Notes under the pieces: model-generated
Seen by the model: only the letters and a program-made list of their open reading frames with translations
The model's database searches: none
Told to the model about the DNA's origin: nothing
Made by a program: the position numbers and the translations under genes
Part shown: one piece after another, positions 27,883 to 37,517 of the stretch
Layout of the letters: every line of letters starts with the position of its first letter
How positions within the stretch are numbered: the stretch's first letter is position 1
DNA from: Oceanimonas doudoroffii
Lineage (GTDB): Bacteria > Pseudomonadota > Gammaproteobacteria > Enterobacterales > Aeromonadaceae
Reading direction: 5' to 3'
Length of the DNA: 64,000 nt
Assembly: GCF_002242685.1 (NCBI RefSeq)
Contig: NZ_NBIM01000001.1
Span: forward strand, 1,922,001-1,986,000

Positions 27883-29619
27883 TCACACCAGCGGCGCCAG
27901 CCGTTCCACCAGCAATTGCAGCTGGCGCCGCCCCTTCCATTCGTTCACATCCAGCTTGTATACCAGCTGCACTTTCTGAATGGCGGCATTGGGCCAGGTG
28001 CCCAGATCCACGTTAAAGGCGATGGCGTCGATGACGGTGCGGCCCTCGTCCGGGCTCAGCACCAGCTTGAGGTGTTTGTCGCCCACCAGCCGTTGCTGAA
28101 TAATGCGAAACTCGCCGTCGAACAGCGGTTCGGGAAAGGCCTGGCCCCAGGGGCCGGCAAAACGCAATTGCTCGGCCAGTTCCAGGGTCAGCTCGGCAGC
28201 GGTGAGCTCGCCGTCACTGAGGATCTCGCCGGTGAGCAGCTCGGGACTGACCCACTCCTCCACCATGGATTCAAAAGCCGCCTTGAACGGCTCAAGCGCC
28301 CCCTTGGACAGCGACAGCCCGGCAGCCATGGCGTGACCGCCAAACTTGGTGATAAGACCCGGATGACGGCTGTTCACCGCTTCAAGCAGATCCCGCAGAT
28401 GCACCCCGGGAATGGAGCGACCCGAGCCCTTGAGCTCGTCGTCGCCGGCTTCGGCAAAGGCGATAACCGGGCGGTAATACTGCTCCTTGATGCGTGAGGC
28501 CACCAGCCCCACCACCCCCTGATGCCAGTCGTCCTGGTGCAGCACCAGCCCCGACGGCAAGGCGCCGTCACTGATGCGCACCTTGGTGAGTGTTGCCAGG
28601 GCTTCCTGCTGCATGCTGGTCTCAATGGCCTTGCGCTCCCGGTTGAGCTCGTCCATCTGGGCCGCCAGCCGGCGGGCCTCGTTGATATCGTCGCAGAGCA
28701 GGCAGGCCACGCCCATGGACATATCATCGAGCCGGCCCACGGCATTGAGCCGCGGCCCCAGGGCAAAGCCCAGATCCGAGGCCACCAGCCGTTGCTGGTT
28801 GCGCCCGGAAATATCGATCAACGCCTGAATGCCGGGGCGCAACCGGCCGGCGCGCATGCGCTGCAGCCCCTGATGCACCAGCACCCGATTGTTACCGTCG
28901 AGCGCCACCACATCGGCCACGGTACCGAGCGCCACCAGATCGAGATAATCCGCCATATTGGGCGCACGAATGCCCTGTTGCTCAAACCAGCCCCGTTCGC
29001 TCAGGGCCGAGCGCAGCGCCAGCAGCAGGTAAAAGGCCACCCCCACCCCGGCCAGATTTTTGGATGGGAAGTCGCAGCCGCGCTGATTGGGGTTGACGAT
29101 GGCATCGGCCGCAGGTATTTCGTCGCCGGGCAGGTGATGGTCGGTCACGATCACTCGCATGCCCGCGGCTTTTGCCGCCGCCACCCCGCTGATGCTGGAA
29201 ATGCCGTTATCCACGGTGATCAGCAGCTCGGCCCCCAGTTCCACCGCTTCTTCCACTACTTGCGGACTCAGTCCGTAGCCATAATCAAAGCGGTTGGGCA
29301 CCAGGTAGTTGACCCGCTGCGCGCCCATGGCGCGCAGGCCGTGCACCATCAACGCCGAGCTGGTGGCACCGTCGCAGTCAAAGTCACCCACGATCAGAAT
29401 GCTGCGCTGCTCATTCAGCGCCTGCACCAGCAGTCGCACCGCCTCATCCATGCCGCGCAACGCCGGCTTGTGCAGGGCGTTGGCCTGCAGGTTGAGCTGC
29501 TCGGCCTCGATGACGCCACGGCTGGCATACAACCGCTGCAAAATGGCGGGAAGATCGGCGGGCAACCGGTGAGCCACCGGCTCACGCCGGCGAATGGGCA
29601 GGGAGGAAGACACTGACAT
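27883..29619 (-). CDS. recJ: Single-stranded-DNA-specific 5'-3' exonuclease RecJ
   Basis: Processes gapped and broken DNA in RecF-pathway repair, mismatch repair and base excision. The 578 residues (E. coli 577) have the DHH-family motifs: GDFDCDGATSSALM, TVDNGISS, VTDHHLPGD with the DHH triad, and later the DHHA1 region around FGGHAMAAG. In E. coli recJ precedes prfB and follows xerD-dsbC; here the aap/MCP genes separate it from prfB and dsbC is missing upstream. Confidence 0.96.
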   Translation of the reverse strand: MSVSSSLPIRRREPVAHRLPADLPAILQRLYASRGVIEAEQLNLQANALHKPALRGMDEAVRLLVQALNEQRSILIVGDFDCDGATSSALMVHGLRAMGAQRVNYLVPNRFDYGYGLSPQVVEEAVELGAELLITVDNGISSISGVAAAKAAGMRVIVTDHHLPGDEIPAADAIVNPNQRGCDFPSKNLAGVGVAFYLLLALRSALSERGWFEQQGIRAPNMADYLDLVALGTVADVVALDGNNRVLVHQGLQRMRAGRLRPGIQALIDISGRNQQRLVASDLGFALGPRLNAVGRLDDMSMGVACLLCDDINEARRLAAQMDELNRERKAIETSMQQEALATLTKVRISDGALPSGLVLHQDDWHQGVVGLVASRIKEQYYRPVIAFAEAGDDELKGSGRSIPGVHLRDLLEAVNSRHPGLITKFGGHAMAAGLSLSKGALEPFKAAFESMVEEWVSPELLTGEILSDGELTAAELTLELAEQLRFAGPWGQAFPEPLFDGEFRIIQQRLVGDKHLKLVLSPDEGRTVIDAIAFNVDLGTWPNAAIQKVQLVYKLDVNEWKGRRQLQLLVERLAPLV

Positions 29620-29692
29620 AAAAATACTGGCTGTTTAAACAGGCGAACAACACTAACCGGGCAAGGTGAAATTTGCAACGCTCTCCCGAAGA

Positions 29693-29941
29693 CGAAGCAG
29701 CAGCGCGGTTGCGCTACGCCGACACGCTTCAGGCCATGCCACTCACGATTTCAGCCAGCTGCAAACATTCACCGAATGTTCGGTCAGGCTGAAATCGCTC
29801 CTCCCGGCGAGCAAGCTCGCCCCATGAACGCTCGGCAAATGCATCTGACCGCCATGGATGGCGGGAATGCCGAAAATGCAGGAGCAACTTTTCGGCCCTG
29901 GCAGGTGACGGTCGGCGACGGCAATCCCCACTGCTGCTTCG
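29693..29941. repeat. MITE-like element with CGAAGCAGCAG terminal inverted repeats, copy 1
   Basis: The left end is CGAAGCAGCAGCGCGGTT and the right end CCCCACTGCTGCTTCG; 249 bp. The inside is highly structured: a 10-bp stem GATTTCAGCC/GGCTGAAATC enclosing AACATTC/GAATGTT, a GGCGAGC-AA-GCTCGCC hairpin, and CCGCCAT-GG-ATGGCGG. Both ends match those of 51043-51158, in opposite orientation. It has no open frame; a transposase in trans is assumed. Confidence 0.75.
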
Positions 29942-29970
29942 TGCAGTACCGTAGTTGACTGTTAGTCAAA

Positions 29971-30055
29971 GTAGGTTGCGAATGAACGAAGCGAATTCCA
30001 ACACTCGGCAGACGCCATTCATTGTTGCGATTCACTGCGTTCATCGGCAACCTAC
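29971..30055. repeat. Paired REP element, copy C
   Basis: GTAGGTTGCGAATGAACGAA and its inverted partner ending in ATCGGCAACCTAC; 85 bp. Same design as the copies at 7.2 and 18.5 kb. Confidence 0.85.
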
Positions 30056-30148
30056 GGCCCACCTGTTGTCAGCCTTCATGTGAGCCCACAAGCACGGCGC
30101 AGTGCCTCCAGCCAAACGACTTAAAGCTTCAAGCTCCGCCGCAGGCGG

Positions 30149-31036
30149 TTACCCCCGAGGGTGATGCTCTTCGTGCAGGGCGTTGAGGCGGTGGGTGGCC
30201 ACATGGGTGTAGATCTGGGTGGTAGACAGATCCGAGTGGCCCAGCAGCATTTGCACCACCCGCAGATCGGCACCGTGGTTAAGCAAATGAGTGGCAAAGG
30301 CATGGCGCAGGGTGTGGGGCGACAATTCCTGGGTTATGCCGGCGCGCAGGGCGTAATGCTTGATGCGGTGCCAGAAGGTCTGTCGGGTCATCTGCCGAGC
30401 CCGCCGGGACGGAAACACCACGTCCGACGCCTGCTCTCCCAATAGCGCCGCCCGCCCTTCCTTGAGAAACCGGCCCAGCCAGTACAGGGCTTCTTCCCCC
30501 ATGGGCACCAGCCGCTCCTTGTTGCCCTTGCCGGTTACCCGCACCAGCCCCTGGCGCAGGCTGATGCTTTCCATCGACAGGCTCACCAGCTCGGTGACCC
30601 GCAAGCCGCTGGCATAGAGCAGCTCCAACATGGCCTTGTCGCGCAGCTCCAGGGGATCACCGGGCTCGGGGGCATCGAGCAACGCCGACACTTGCTGCTC
30701 GCTCAGATCCTTGGGCAGCCGCTTGGGCAGCTTGGGCCCGGCAATCAGCGCGCTGGGGTCGTCGTTGCGCAGTTGCTCCCGGTGCAGGTACTGAAAAAAA
30801 CGCCGCAACACACTCAGCATGCGTGCCGTGCTGCTGGCCTTGAAACCGAGGTCAATGCGATGGGCCAGGTATTGCTGCAGGGTCAGGCTGTCCACCGCCA
30901 GCAGGCTGCCGCCCTCACCGTCCAGCCAGACGGCGAAGTGGCCCAGATCGCTGCGGTAGGAAGACAGGGTATTGTCGGACAGCCCCTTTTCCAGCCAGAG
31001 GGCGTCAATAAACTGCTCGACCAGCGGATGACTCAT
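30149..31036 (-). CDS. xerD: Site-specific tyrosine recombinase XerD
   Basis: With XerC, resolves chromosome dimers at dif under FtsK control. The 295 residues have an N-terminal SAM-like DNA-binding domain (about 5-90) and the catalytic domain with Arg in YASGLRVTELV, the HxxR motif in SPHTLRHAFATHLL, a later His in LLGHSDLSTTQ and the nucleophilic Tyr in QIYTHV. It is a host gene rather than a mobile integrase: the length, the C-terminus and divergent fldB are those of the XerD locus. The start is ATG 31036. Confidence 0.95.
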   Translation of the reverse strand: MSHPLVEQFIDALWLEKGLSDNTLSSYRSDLGHFAVWLDGEGGSLLAVDSLTLQQYLAHRIDLGFKASSTARMLSVLRRFFQYLHREQLRNDDPSALIAGPKLPKRLPKDLSEQQVSALLDAPEPGDPLELRDKAMLELLYASGLRVTELVSLSMESISLRQGLVRVTGKGNKERLVPMGEEALYWLGRFLKEGRAALLGEQASDVVFPSRRARQMTRQTFWHRIKHYALRAGITQELSPHTLRHAFATHLLNHGADLRVVQMLLGHSDLSTTQIYTHVATHRLNALHEEHHPRG

Positions 31037-31110
31037 GTTGACTCCGTGCTCCGCCCGGCAGGCGGCTTCTGTTATGATGGCGCCATTCTGTGAAACAAGA
31101 ACGGAGCCCC

Positions 31111-31626
31111 ATGAATATCGGTTTGTTTTACGGCTCGACCACCTGCTACACCGAGATCGCGGCCGAGAAAATTCGCGACCAGCTCGGTGCCGAGCTGGTT
31201 GATCTGCATAATATCAGGGATGTGCCGCTGGCGCGTACTCAGGACTACCCCATTCTGATCCTTGGCATTTCCACCTGGGATTTTGGCGAACTGCAGGAAG
31301 ATTGGGAGTCCCACTGGGACGATATCGATTCACTGGATCTGGACGGCCATGTGGTGGCGCTGTTTGGCATGGGCGATCAGCTGGGCTACGGCGAGTGGTT
31401 TCAGGACGCACTGGGCATGCTGCACGACCGAGTGGTGGCCCGGGGCGCCAGCGTGGTGGGCTACTGGCCCAATCAGGGTTACGAGTTCGAGGCCTCAAAG
31501 GCGCTCACCGAAGACGGCAAGTATTTTGTCGGCCTGTCGCTGGACGAAGCCAACCAGTATGACGACACCGACACCCGCATTGAAACCTGGGTGGCGCAGA
31601 TCCTGGACGAGATTGCAGCGCTCTAA
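31111..31626 (+). CDS. fldB: Flavodoxin FldB
   Basis: FMN electron carrier, 171 residues (E. coli FldB 173). The phosphate-binding loop is YGSTTCYTE, with the FMN-contacting [13 protein letters not shown] and [12 protein letters not shown] segments that identify FldB rather than FldA. I chose the ATG at 31111, preceded by CGGAG. It diverges from xerD with 74 bases between starts; a -10-like TATGAT lies at 31073-31078 but with no good -35 box. The partner oxidoreductase is not in this window. Confidence 0.94.
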   Translation: MNIGLFYGSTTCYTEIAAEKIRDQLGAELVDLHNIRDVPLARTQDYPILILGISTWDFGELQEDWESHWDDIDSLDLDGHVVALFGMGDQLGYGEWFQDALGMLHDRVVARGASVVGYWPNQGYEFEASKALTEDGKYFVGLSLDEANQYDDTDTRIETWVAQILDEIAAL

Positions 31627-31644
31627 TCTCCTCTTCCCTCAACG

Positions 31645-31671
31645 AAAAAAGCGGCCTAAGGCCGCTTTTTT
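31645..31671. terminator. Bidirectional terminator, fldB / brnQ
   Basis: AAAAAAGCGGCC-TAA-GGCCGCTTTTTT, between the convergent fldB and brnQ. Confidence 0.93.
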
Positions 31672-31689
31672 GATTTAACCGGATCGCAC

Positions 31690-33006
31690 TCAGGCGGTGG
31701 CGTGTTGCGGTGCCTTGCCGGCCACCAGGCCAACCACGGCGGCCAGGGCGGTGGGCAGGGTCCAGGCCATACCCACACCGAACAGCGGCATAAAGTCGAG
31801 CAGGCTCATGTCGAGGCCGGCGGCCTGCAGGCCGTCGAGCAGGCCAAAGAAAAAGGCCACGCTCATAATCAGGCGAAAGGCGAACACCGGGGCCCGCATC
31901 AACGGCCGCAGGAAGGTGGCCACCACCAGGGCGATGGCCACCGGATAGAGGGCCACCAGAATGGGCACAGACACACTGATCAGGGTGTTCAGGCCCACAT
32001 TGGCCACCAGCATGCAGGCGGTGGCGATGCCGATCACCCAGCTTTTATAGCTGCCCTTGCCGGTCAGGTTATGGAAGTAATCGGCGCAGGAGGATACCAG
32101 GCCCACCGCCGTGGTCAGGCAGGCCAGGGTGACGATGGCCGAGAGGATCCACAGCCCCGGCTCACCAAACAGCGACAGCACGTAGGCACTGATGATCTCG
32201 CCGCCATTGCTGGCGTCCATCACCACGCCCTGGCTGGTGCCGCCCAGCACAAACAGGGAAATATACACAAAGCCCAAGCCGGCGGCGGCGATCAGCGCCG
32301 CGGCCATCAGGTAGCGGGACTGGGCACGGGTGTCGGTCACGCCCTTCTTGCGCAGCACGTCCAGGATCAGCATGGCGAACAACAGGGATGCAAATGTATC
32401 CATGGTGTTATAGCCCTCGATAAAGCCCTTCACAAAGGGCTGGGCCAGGTAGGCCTCGGTGACCGCCGGCTGTGTTCCCTGGGGATTCACGAACACCGCA
32501 ATGGCCAGGGCCACCAGCAGCACCAGCAACAGCGGCGTCAGCAGCTTGCCCACCGCCTCCAGCAACCGGCCCTGACTCAGCGACAGCAGTAGCGCTACGC
32601 CGAAAAACACCAGGGTGTAAAGGGTCAGCGCGCCCTGGCCCGGGTTGTCGAGAAAGGGCTTCACGCCCATTTCATAGGCCACCAGGCCGGTGCGGGGCGC
32701 GGCAAAGGCCGGGCCGATGATGATGAAGATGGCACTGCCCATCAGGGTGATCACCAGGGGCGGCAGGTAACGCCCCATCACCGGCAGGCCGCCACCGGCC
32801 AGGGCCGCAGCCACCAGGCCGGCCAGGGGCAGGCCCACCGCCGTGGTCAGAAAGCCAAACATGGCGCTGGTCAGATGCTCACCGGCGAGAAAGCCGGCCA
32901 GGGGGGGGAAAATGATGTTTCCGGCCCCGAGAAAAAAGGCGAATGTCATGAAGCCAAGCCCCATAACATCAAAGGTGGACAGTGGTTTTTTCAAGACAAA
33001 CCTCAT
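31690..33006 (-). CDS. brnQ: Branched-chain amino acid transporter (LIVCS family)
   Basis: Cation-coupled uptake of Leu, Ile and Val. About twelve membrane helices in 438 residues; the N-terminal GFMTFAFFLGAGNIIFPP segment is the family hallmark. I chose the ATG at 33006 (MRFVLKKPLSTFDV); the frame opens upstream at a TTG (33021), but neither start has a clear Shine-Dalgarno sequence. It stands alone, with a terminator on its 3' side. Confidence 0.93.
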   Translation of the reverse strand: MRFVLKKPLSTFDVMGLGFMTFAFFLGAGNIIFPPLAGFLAGEHLTSAMFGFLTTAVGLPLAGLVAAALAGGGLPVMGRYLPPLVITLMGSAIFIIIGPAFAAPRTGLVAYEMGVKPFLDNPGQGALTLYTLVFFGVALLLSLSQGRLLEAVGKLLTPLLLVLLVALAIAVFVNPQGTQPAVTEAYLAQPFVKGFIEGYNTMDTFASLLFAMLILDVLRKKGVTDTRAQSRYLMAAALIAAAGLGFVYISLFVLGGTSQGVVMDASNGGEIISAYVLSLFGEPGLWILSAIVTLACLTTAVGLVSSCADYFHNLTGKGSYKSWVIGIATACMLVANVGLNTLISVSVPILVALYPVAIALVVATFLRPLMRAPVFAFRLIMSVAFFFGLLDGLQAAGLDMSLLDFMPLFGVGMAWTLPTALAAVVGLVAGKAPQHATA

Positions 33007-33100
33007 GGCGGCGATGCGCAAAATGAAAGTTTCGTTTGGAAACTAAGCAATTAAACAAGACGATGCGCTGCCATTCCGGGTTTGTAAAATACTAAAAACT

Positions 33101-33118
33101 GGCAGCGCGCGAGCTGCC
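33101..33118 (-). terminator. Probable terminator after trmN6
   Basis: GGCAGC/GCTGCC stem with a 6-base loop, followed on the minus strand by AGTTTTTAGTATTTT. It lies 41 bases past the trmN6 stop in the AT-rich gap before brnQ. Confidence 0.65.
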
Positions 33119-33158
33119 GAATAGCATAATGATGTGAAAATTATCTTCAATGCAAAAT

Positions 33159-33866
33159 TTACATCTTAAGATAGAAGGGCGACACCATACCTTTGTATAT
33201 ATCGCCATATCCTCCATTCTCAGTATTTATGACGATATCACCCGCAATCAAACAGTTTTTGATCCTGCCAAAGCGCAGCAAAAAACGACCCGGACTTTTG
33301 CCTTCCCGCGTGATAACCGACTGCCGCTCCAGCAAAAACAACCCATTTGAATCCGCTTGTTGCAGGGCATCCTGCTGTGCCTGCCAGGGCAGCACCAGAC
33401 ATAACAGCCCGGTCGGGCTCAGCAACCGGCTGCAATGGGCAAACAGCTCAGCCAGACTCAGGCTGCCGCCATGACGAGCGCGGGCCCGGGCGGCACAGTC
33501 AAAGGCCTGCCCCGGGGCAAAATAGGGCGGATTGGACACGATCAGCTCAAAGGGTTCGGCCTCAAACTGCTGCAAGGCGCCCTGAACAATGCTGATCTGC
33601 CCGGGCCAGGGCGAAGCCGCCACGTTGTCGGCGGCCTGGCCGGCGGCCGCCTCATCCAGCTCGAGCCCGGTAATGTGTACCTCTTCGTCGCCACGCTGCG
33701 CCAGCATCAGCGCCACCAGCCCGGTGCCGGTGCCCACGTCCAGAATACGCCTGGCCCGGCCCAGGGGTGCCCAGGCCCCGAGCAGAATGCCGTCCGTGCC
33801 CACCTTCATGGCACAGCGGTCGTGATGAACATGAAATTGCTTGAGGGTAAAACCGCGGCCGGCCAT
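33159..33866 (-). CDS. trmN6: tRNA1(Val) (adenine(37)-N6)-methyltransferase
   Basis: SAM-dependent N6-methylation of A37 in tRNA-Val. The 235 residues begin FTLKQFHVHHDRCAMKVG (family hallmark), with motif I ILDVGTGTGLVALMLAQR and the N6-adenine catalytic motif SNPPYF. It corresponds to E. coli YfiC/TrmN6 and, as there, diverges from srmB. AGGATCACC precedes the ATG. The last ~30 codons are more AT-rich than the rest. Confidence 0.93.
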   Translation of the reverse strand: MAGRGFTLKQFHVHHDRCAMKVGTDGILLGAWAPLGRARRILDVGTGTGLVALMLAQRGDEEVHITGLELDEAAAGQAADNVAASPWPGQISIVQGALQQFEAEPFELIVSNPPYFAPGQAFDCAARARARHGGSLSLAELFAHCSRLLSPTGLLCLVLPWQAQQDALQQADSNGLFLLERQSVITREGKSPGRFLLRFGRIKNCLIAGDIVINTENGGYGDIYKGMVSPFYLKM

Positions 33867-33900
33867 GGTGATCCTGTGAGTATTTTGGTGGAAGTTCGCC

Positions 33901-33906
33901 TATAAT
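33901..33906 (+). promoter_or_regulatory. -10 box of the srmB promoter
   Basis: A consensus TATAAT lies 30 bases before the srmB start codon. The -35 region (near 33878-33884) is poor. It lies in the short divergent trmN6/srmB gap. Confidence 0.5.
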
Positions 33907-33936
33907 ACTCGGCCATTTTGGCTGACGGAATTGAAC

Positions 33937-35232
<1,296 letters not shown>

Positions 35233-35288
35233 TCCTTTCCCGGCCTGAAGGCTATACTGGCGGTAACTCAGGCAAGGGAGCCAATGCC

Positions 35289-35450
35289 ATGACCACCAGG
35301 CAAGAAAAGGAACGCCGCCGGCTGCAGCGCCGCAAAAACCTCGATCGCCGGGCCAGAATTCGCTGGGAGCCGGAAAAGGATCCCCTCGACCGGCGCGAAC
35401 GGGGCGGTCGGCGCGAAGACGATATCACCGGCCCGAAATGGCTGAAATAA
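35289..35450 (+). CDS. Small very basic protein, 53 residues, unknown function
   Basis: I do not recognise a family. The frame begins ATG ACC ACC with a GGGAG site nine bases upstream and ends at TAA 35448. The product starts MTTRQEKERRRLQRRKNL and ends DDITGPKWLK. It has 15 Arg and 5 Lys, with acidic residues interspersed, no hydrophobic stretch and one Trp near each of the middle and the end. It is likely soluble and could bind RNA or DNA. It lies 56 bases after srmB and could be read from the srmB promoter. The good ribosome-binding site and a C-terminus that looks ordered (GPKWLK) favour a real gene. Confidence 0.65.
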   Translation: MTTRQEKERRRLQRRKNLDRRARIRWEPEKDPLDRRERGGRREDDITGPKWLK

Positions 35451-35454
35451 AAAA

Positions 35455-35473
35455 ACCGGCCCAGTGGGCCGGT
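35455..35473. terminator. Hairpin after the 53-residue gene
   Basis: ACCGGCCCA/GGGCCGGT-type stem (8 bp) flanked by seven A on the left and six A on the right, so the T-run is on the minus strand; it would terminate yaaA transcripts arriving from the right and structure the mRNA end of the small gene. A second stem, GGGAA-AGG-TTCCC (35551-35563), followed by T-runs at 35568-35580, could terminate the plus strand. Confidence 0.6.
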
Positions 35474-35580
35474 CGAAAAAACAAAAGAGAGAGTCAAAAA
35501 AGGGAATTGCTGAAATTCAGTAGACACATCCTTATAGAGGGGTGCCGTCCGGGAAAGGTTCCCGCCCTTTTTCATTTTTT

Positions 35581-36360
35581 TCAGGAATTTTGCTCTTCCC
35601 GCCGAAACACCAGCTCGGTGGCGGTCGATTCTTCTTCCACAAAATAGTAACCGGCGGTATCAAAGGCGGTCAGCTGGCTCACTTCAGTGAGCCGGTTTTC
35701 GATGATGTAACGGGCCATCATGCCCCTCGCCTTCTTGGCATAGAAACTGATGATCTTGTACTGACCGTTCTTGCAGTCCTTGAACACCGGCGTCACTATC
35801 TGGCCTTCCAGCCGCTTCGGCTTCACCGCCTTGAAATACTCGTTTGAGGCAAGGTTAATCAGCACGTTGTCCCCCTGCTCCGCCAGTGCCCGGTTCAGGG
35901 CATCGGTGATGATATCGCCCCAGAACGCATACAGATCCTTGCCCCGGGCGTTATCGAGCTTTGTTCCCATCTCCAGCCGGTAGGGCTGCATCAGATCCAG
36001 CGGCCGCAACAGGCCATACAGACCCGACAGCATACGCATGTGGGCCTGGGCAAAGGCAAAGTCGCCCGGACTCAGAGTGTCGGCGTCCAGGCCGGTATAC
36101 ACATCACCCTTAAAGGCCAGCAGCGCCTGTTTGGCATTTTTCGGTGTAAATTCCGGCTGCCAGTCGGCAAAGCGGGCGGCGTTCAGGCCCGCCAGCTTGT
36201 CACTGATCTTCATCAGCCTGCCAATGTCGGCCGGAGTCAGTTCACGGGCCCGCTCAATCAGCTCGGCGGAGTGCGCCAGCAGCTCGGGTCGAGTGTAATC
36301 GGCAATCACCGGCGGCGTGTCGTAGTCCAGGGTCTTGGCGGGGGACACCACTATCAGCAT
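35581..36360 (-). CDS. yaaA: Peroxide-stress protein YaaA (UPF0246/DUF328)
   Basis: DNA-binding protein that lowers intracellular free iron during peroxide stress in E. coli. The 259 residues match the family from end to end: [17 protein letters not shown] at the start, [15 protein letters not shown] in the middle and [18 protein letters not shown] toward the end. The usual length is about 258. AGGA precedes the ATG. It lies seven bases after the pilU stop on the same strand and may be co-transcribed with pilT-pilU. Confidence 0.93.
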   Translation of the reverse strand: MLIVVSPAKTLDYDTPPVIADYTRPELLAHSAELIERARELTPADIGRLMKISDKLAGLNAARFADWQPEFTPKNAKQALLAFKGDVYTGLDADTLSPGDFAFAQAHMRMLSGLYGLLRPLDLMQPYRLEMGTKLDNARGKDLYAFWGDIITDALNRALAEQGDNVLINLASNEYFKAVKPKRLEGQIVTPVFKDCKNGQYKIISFYAKKARGMMARYIIENRLTEVSQLTAFDTAGYYFVEEESTATELVFRREEQNS

Positions 36361-36367
36361 ATGGTCC

Positions 36368-37477
36368 TCAGGGTTCTATGGTTACGTTATCAAGCAGATC
36401 GGAGTCGAGACCGCGCCCGCCCTGCAGCTTTATCATCAGCCGCAGATCATTGGGCGAGTCGGCGTAGGCCAGGGCTTCGGTGTAGCCTATATGCTGCTGG
36501 CTGTAGAGGTCAAACAGCGCCTGATCAAAGGTTTGCATGCCCGCTTCCCGGGACTTGGCCATGATGTCCTTGAGCCGGTGCATGTCGCCCTGACGAATCA
36601 CGTCGGCCACCATGGGGGTGTTGAGCAGGATCTCAAAGGCGCCCCGGCGCTGCTTGCCGTCCCGGGTCGGGATCAGTTGCTGGGCCACAATGCCCCGCAG
36701 ATTGAACGACAGATCAAACTGCAGCTGGCGGTGCTTATTCTCGGGCACCAGGTGCATGATGCGGTCAATGGCCTGGTTGGCGTTGTTGGCGTGCAGGGTG
36801 GCCATGCACAGGTGACCGGTTTCGGCAAAGGCCAGGGCATAGCCCATGGTTTCTTCGGAGCGAATTTCACCAATCAGAATGACATCGGGGGCCTGGCGCA
36901 GCGAGCTTTTCAGCGCGGCATCAAAGGACTCGGTGTCGATGCCCACTTCACGCTGGGTGACGATCGACTGCTCGTGCTGATGAATAAACTCCACCGGATC
37001 CTCAATGGTGAGAATATGGCCGCCGGCGTGGCGGTTGCGGTGGCCGATCATGGCCGCCTGGGTGGTGGACTTGCCCGAACCGGTTCCGCCGACAAACAGC
37101 ACCAGCCCTTTCTTGGCCATGGCCACCTCGCGCAACACCTCGGGCAGATACAGCTCTTCAAAGGTGGGAATGCGGCTTTCGATGCGGCGAATGACCATGC
37201 CCGCCTTTTCCTGCTGCCAGAAGGCACTGACCCGAAACCGGCCGTGCTCGGGATGGTTAATGGCGAAGTTGGCTTCCTTCTCGGTGTGAAAACGCGCGCG
37301 CCACTCCTCGCTCATGCAGGACTCCACCAGCGCCAGGGCATCGGCCTCCGATAGAGCCACCTCAGCAATGGGCACCAGCCTGCCCTGGGACTTGACGGTG
37401 GGCGCCACCCCCACCGAGATATACATGTCCGATCCCTGCAGCTCGCGCATGTTTTTCAGTAATGAAGCCAGTTCCAT
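36368..37477 (-). CDS. pilU: Type IV pilus retraction accessory ATPase PilU
   Basis: PilT-like ATPase that aids pilus retraction, 369 residues. Walker A is GGTGSGKST, the Asp box [11 protein letters not shown], Walker [15 protein letters not shown] and the His box [14 protein letters not shown]. The N-terminus ([21 protein letters not shown]) and the extended C-terminus fit PilU rather than PilT. I chose ATG 37477, preceded by GGAGAACACG; the frame is open further upstream. It lies 40 bases after pilT in the same operon. Confidence 0.94.
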   Translation of the reverse strand: MELASLLKNMRELQGSDMYISVGVAPTVKSQGRLVPIAEVALSEADALALVESCMSEEWRARFHTEKEANFAINHPEHGRFRVSAFWQQEKAGMVIRRIESRIPTFEELYLPEVLREVAMAKKGLVLFVGGTGSGKSTTQAAMIGHRNRHAGGHILTIEDPVEFIHQHEQSIVTQREVGIDTESFDAALKSSLRQAPDVILIGEIRSEETMGYALAFAETGHLCMATLHANNANQAIDRIMHLVPENKHRQLQFDLSFNLRGIVAQQLIPTRDGKQRRGAFEILLNTPMVADVIRQGDMHRLKDIMAKSREAGMQTFDQALFDLYSQQHIGYTEALAYADSPNDLRLMIKLQGGRGLDSDLLDNVTIEP

Positions 37478-37517
37478 CGTGTTCTCCGCTGGGTGATACA
37501 GGAAATGAAGGCCGGGC

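Larger units (their letters stand above)
29620..30148. other. Repeat-filled gap between recJ and xerD (dsbC position)
   Basis: This 529-bp stretch has no credible gene. It contains a MITE-like element (29693-29941) and paired-REP copy C (29971-30055). In E. coli and many relatives dsbC lies between xerD and recJ; I find no DsbC-like frame or remnant (no thioredoxin-type CxxC) on either strand. Confidence 0.75.

Noticed and set aside
29743..29931. 60- to 90-codon frames in the recJ-xerD gap
   Set aside because: They lie inside the MITE-like element and paired REP; no credible start or protein features.
30149..31036. Tyrosine recombinase as evidence of an integrated element
   Set aside because: Length, neighbours (fldB, recJ) and motifs are those of chromosomal xerD.
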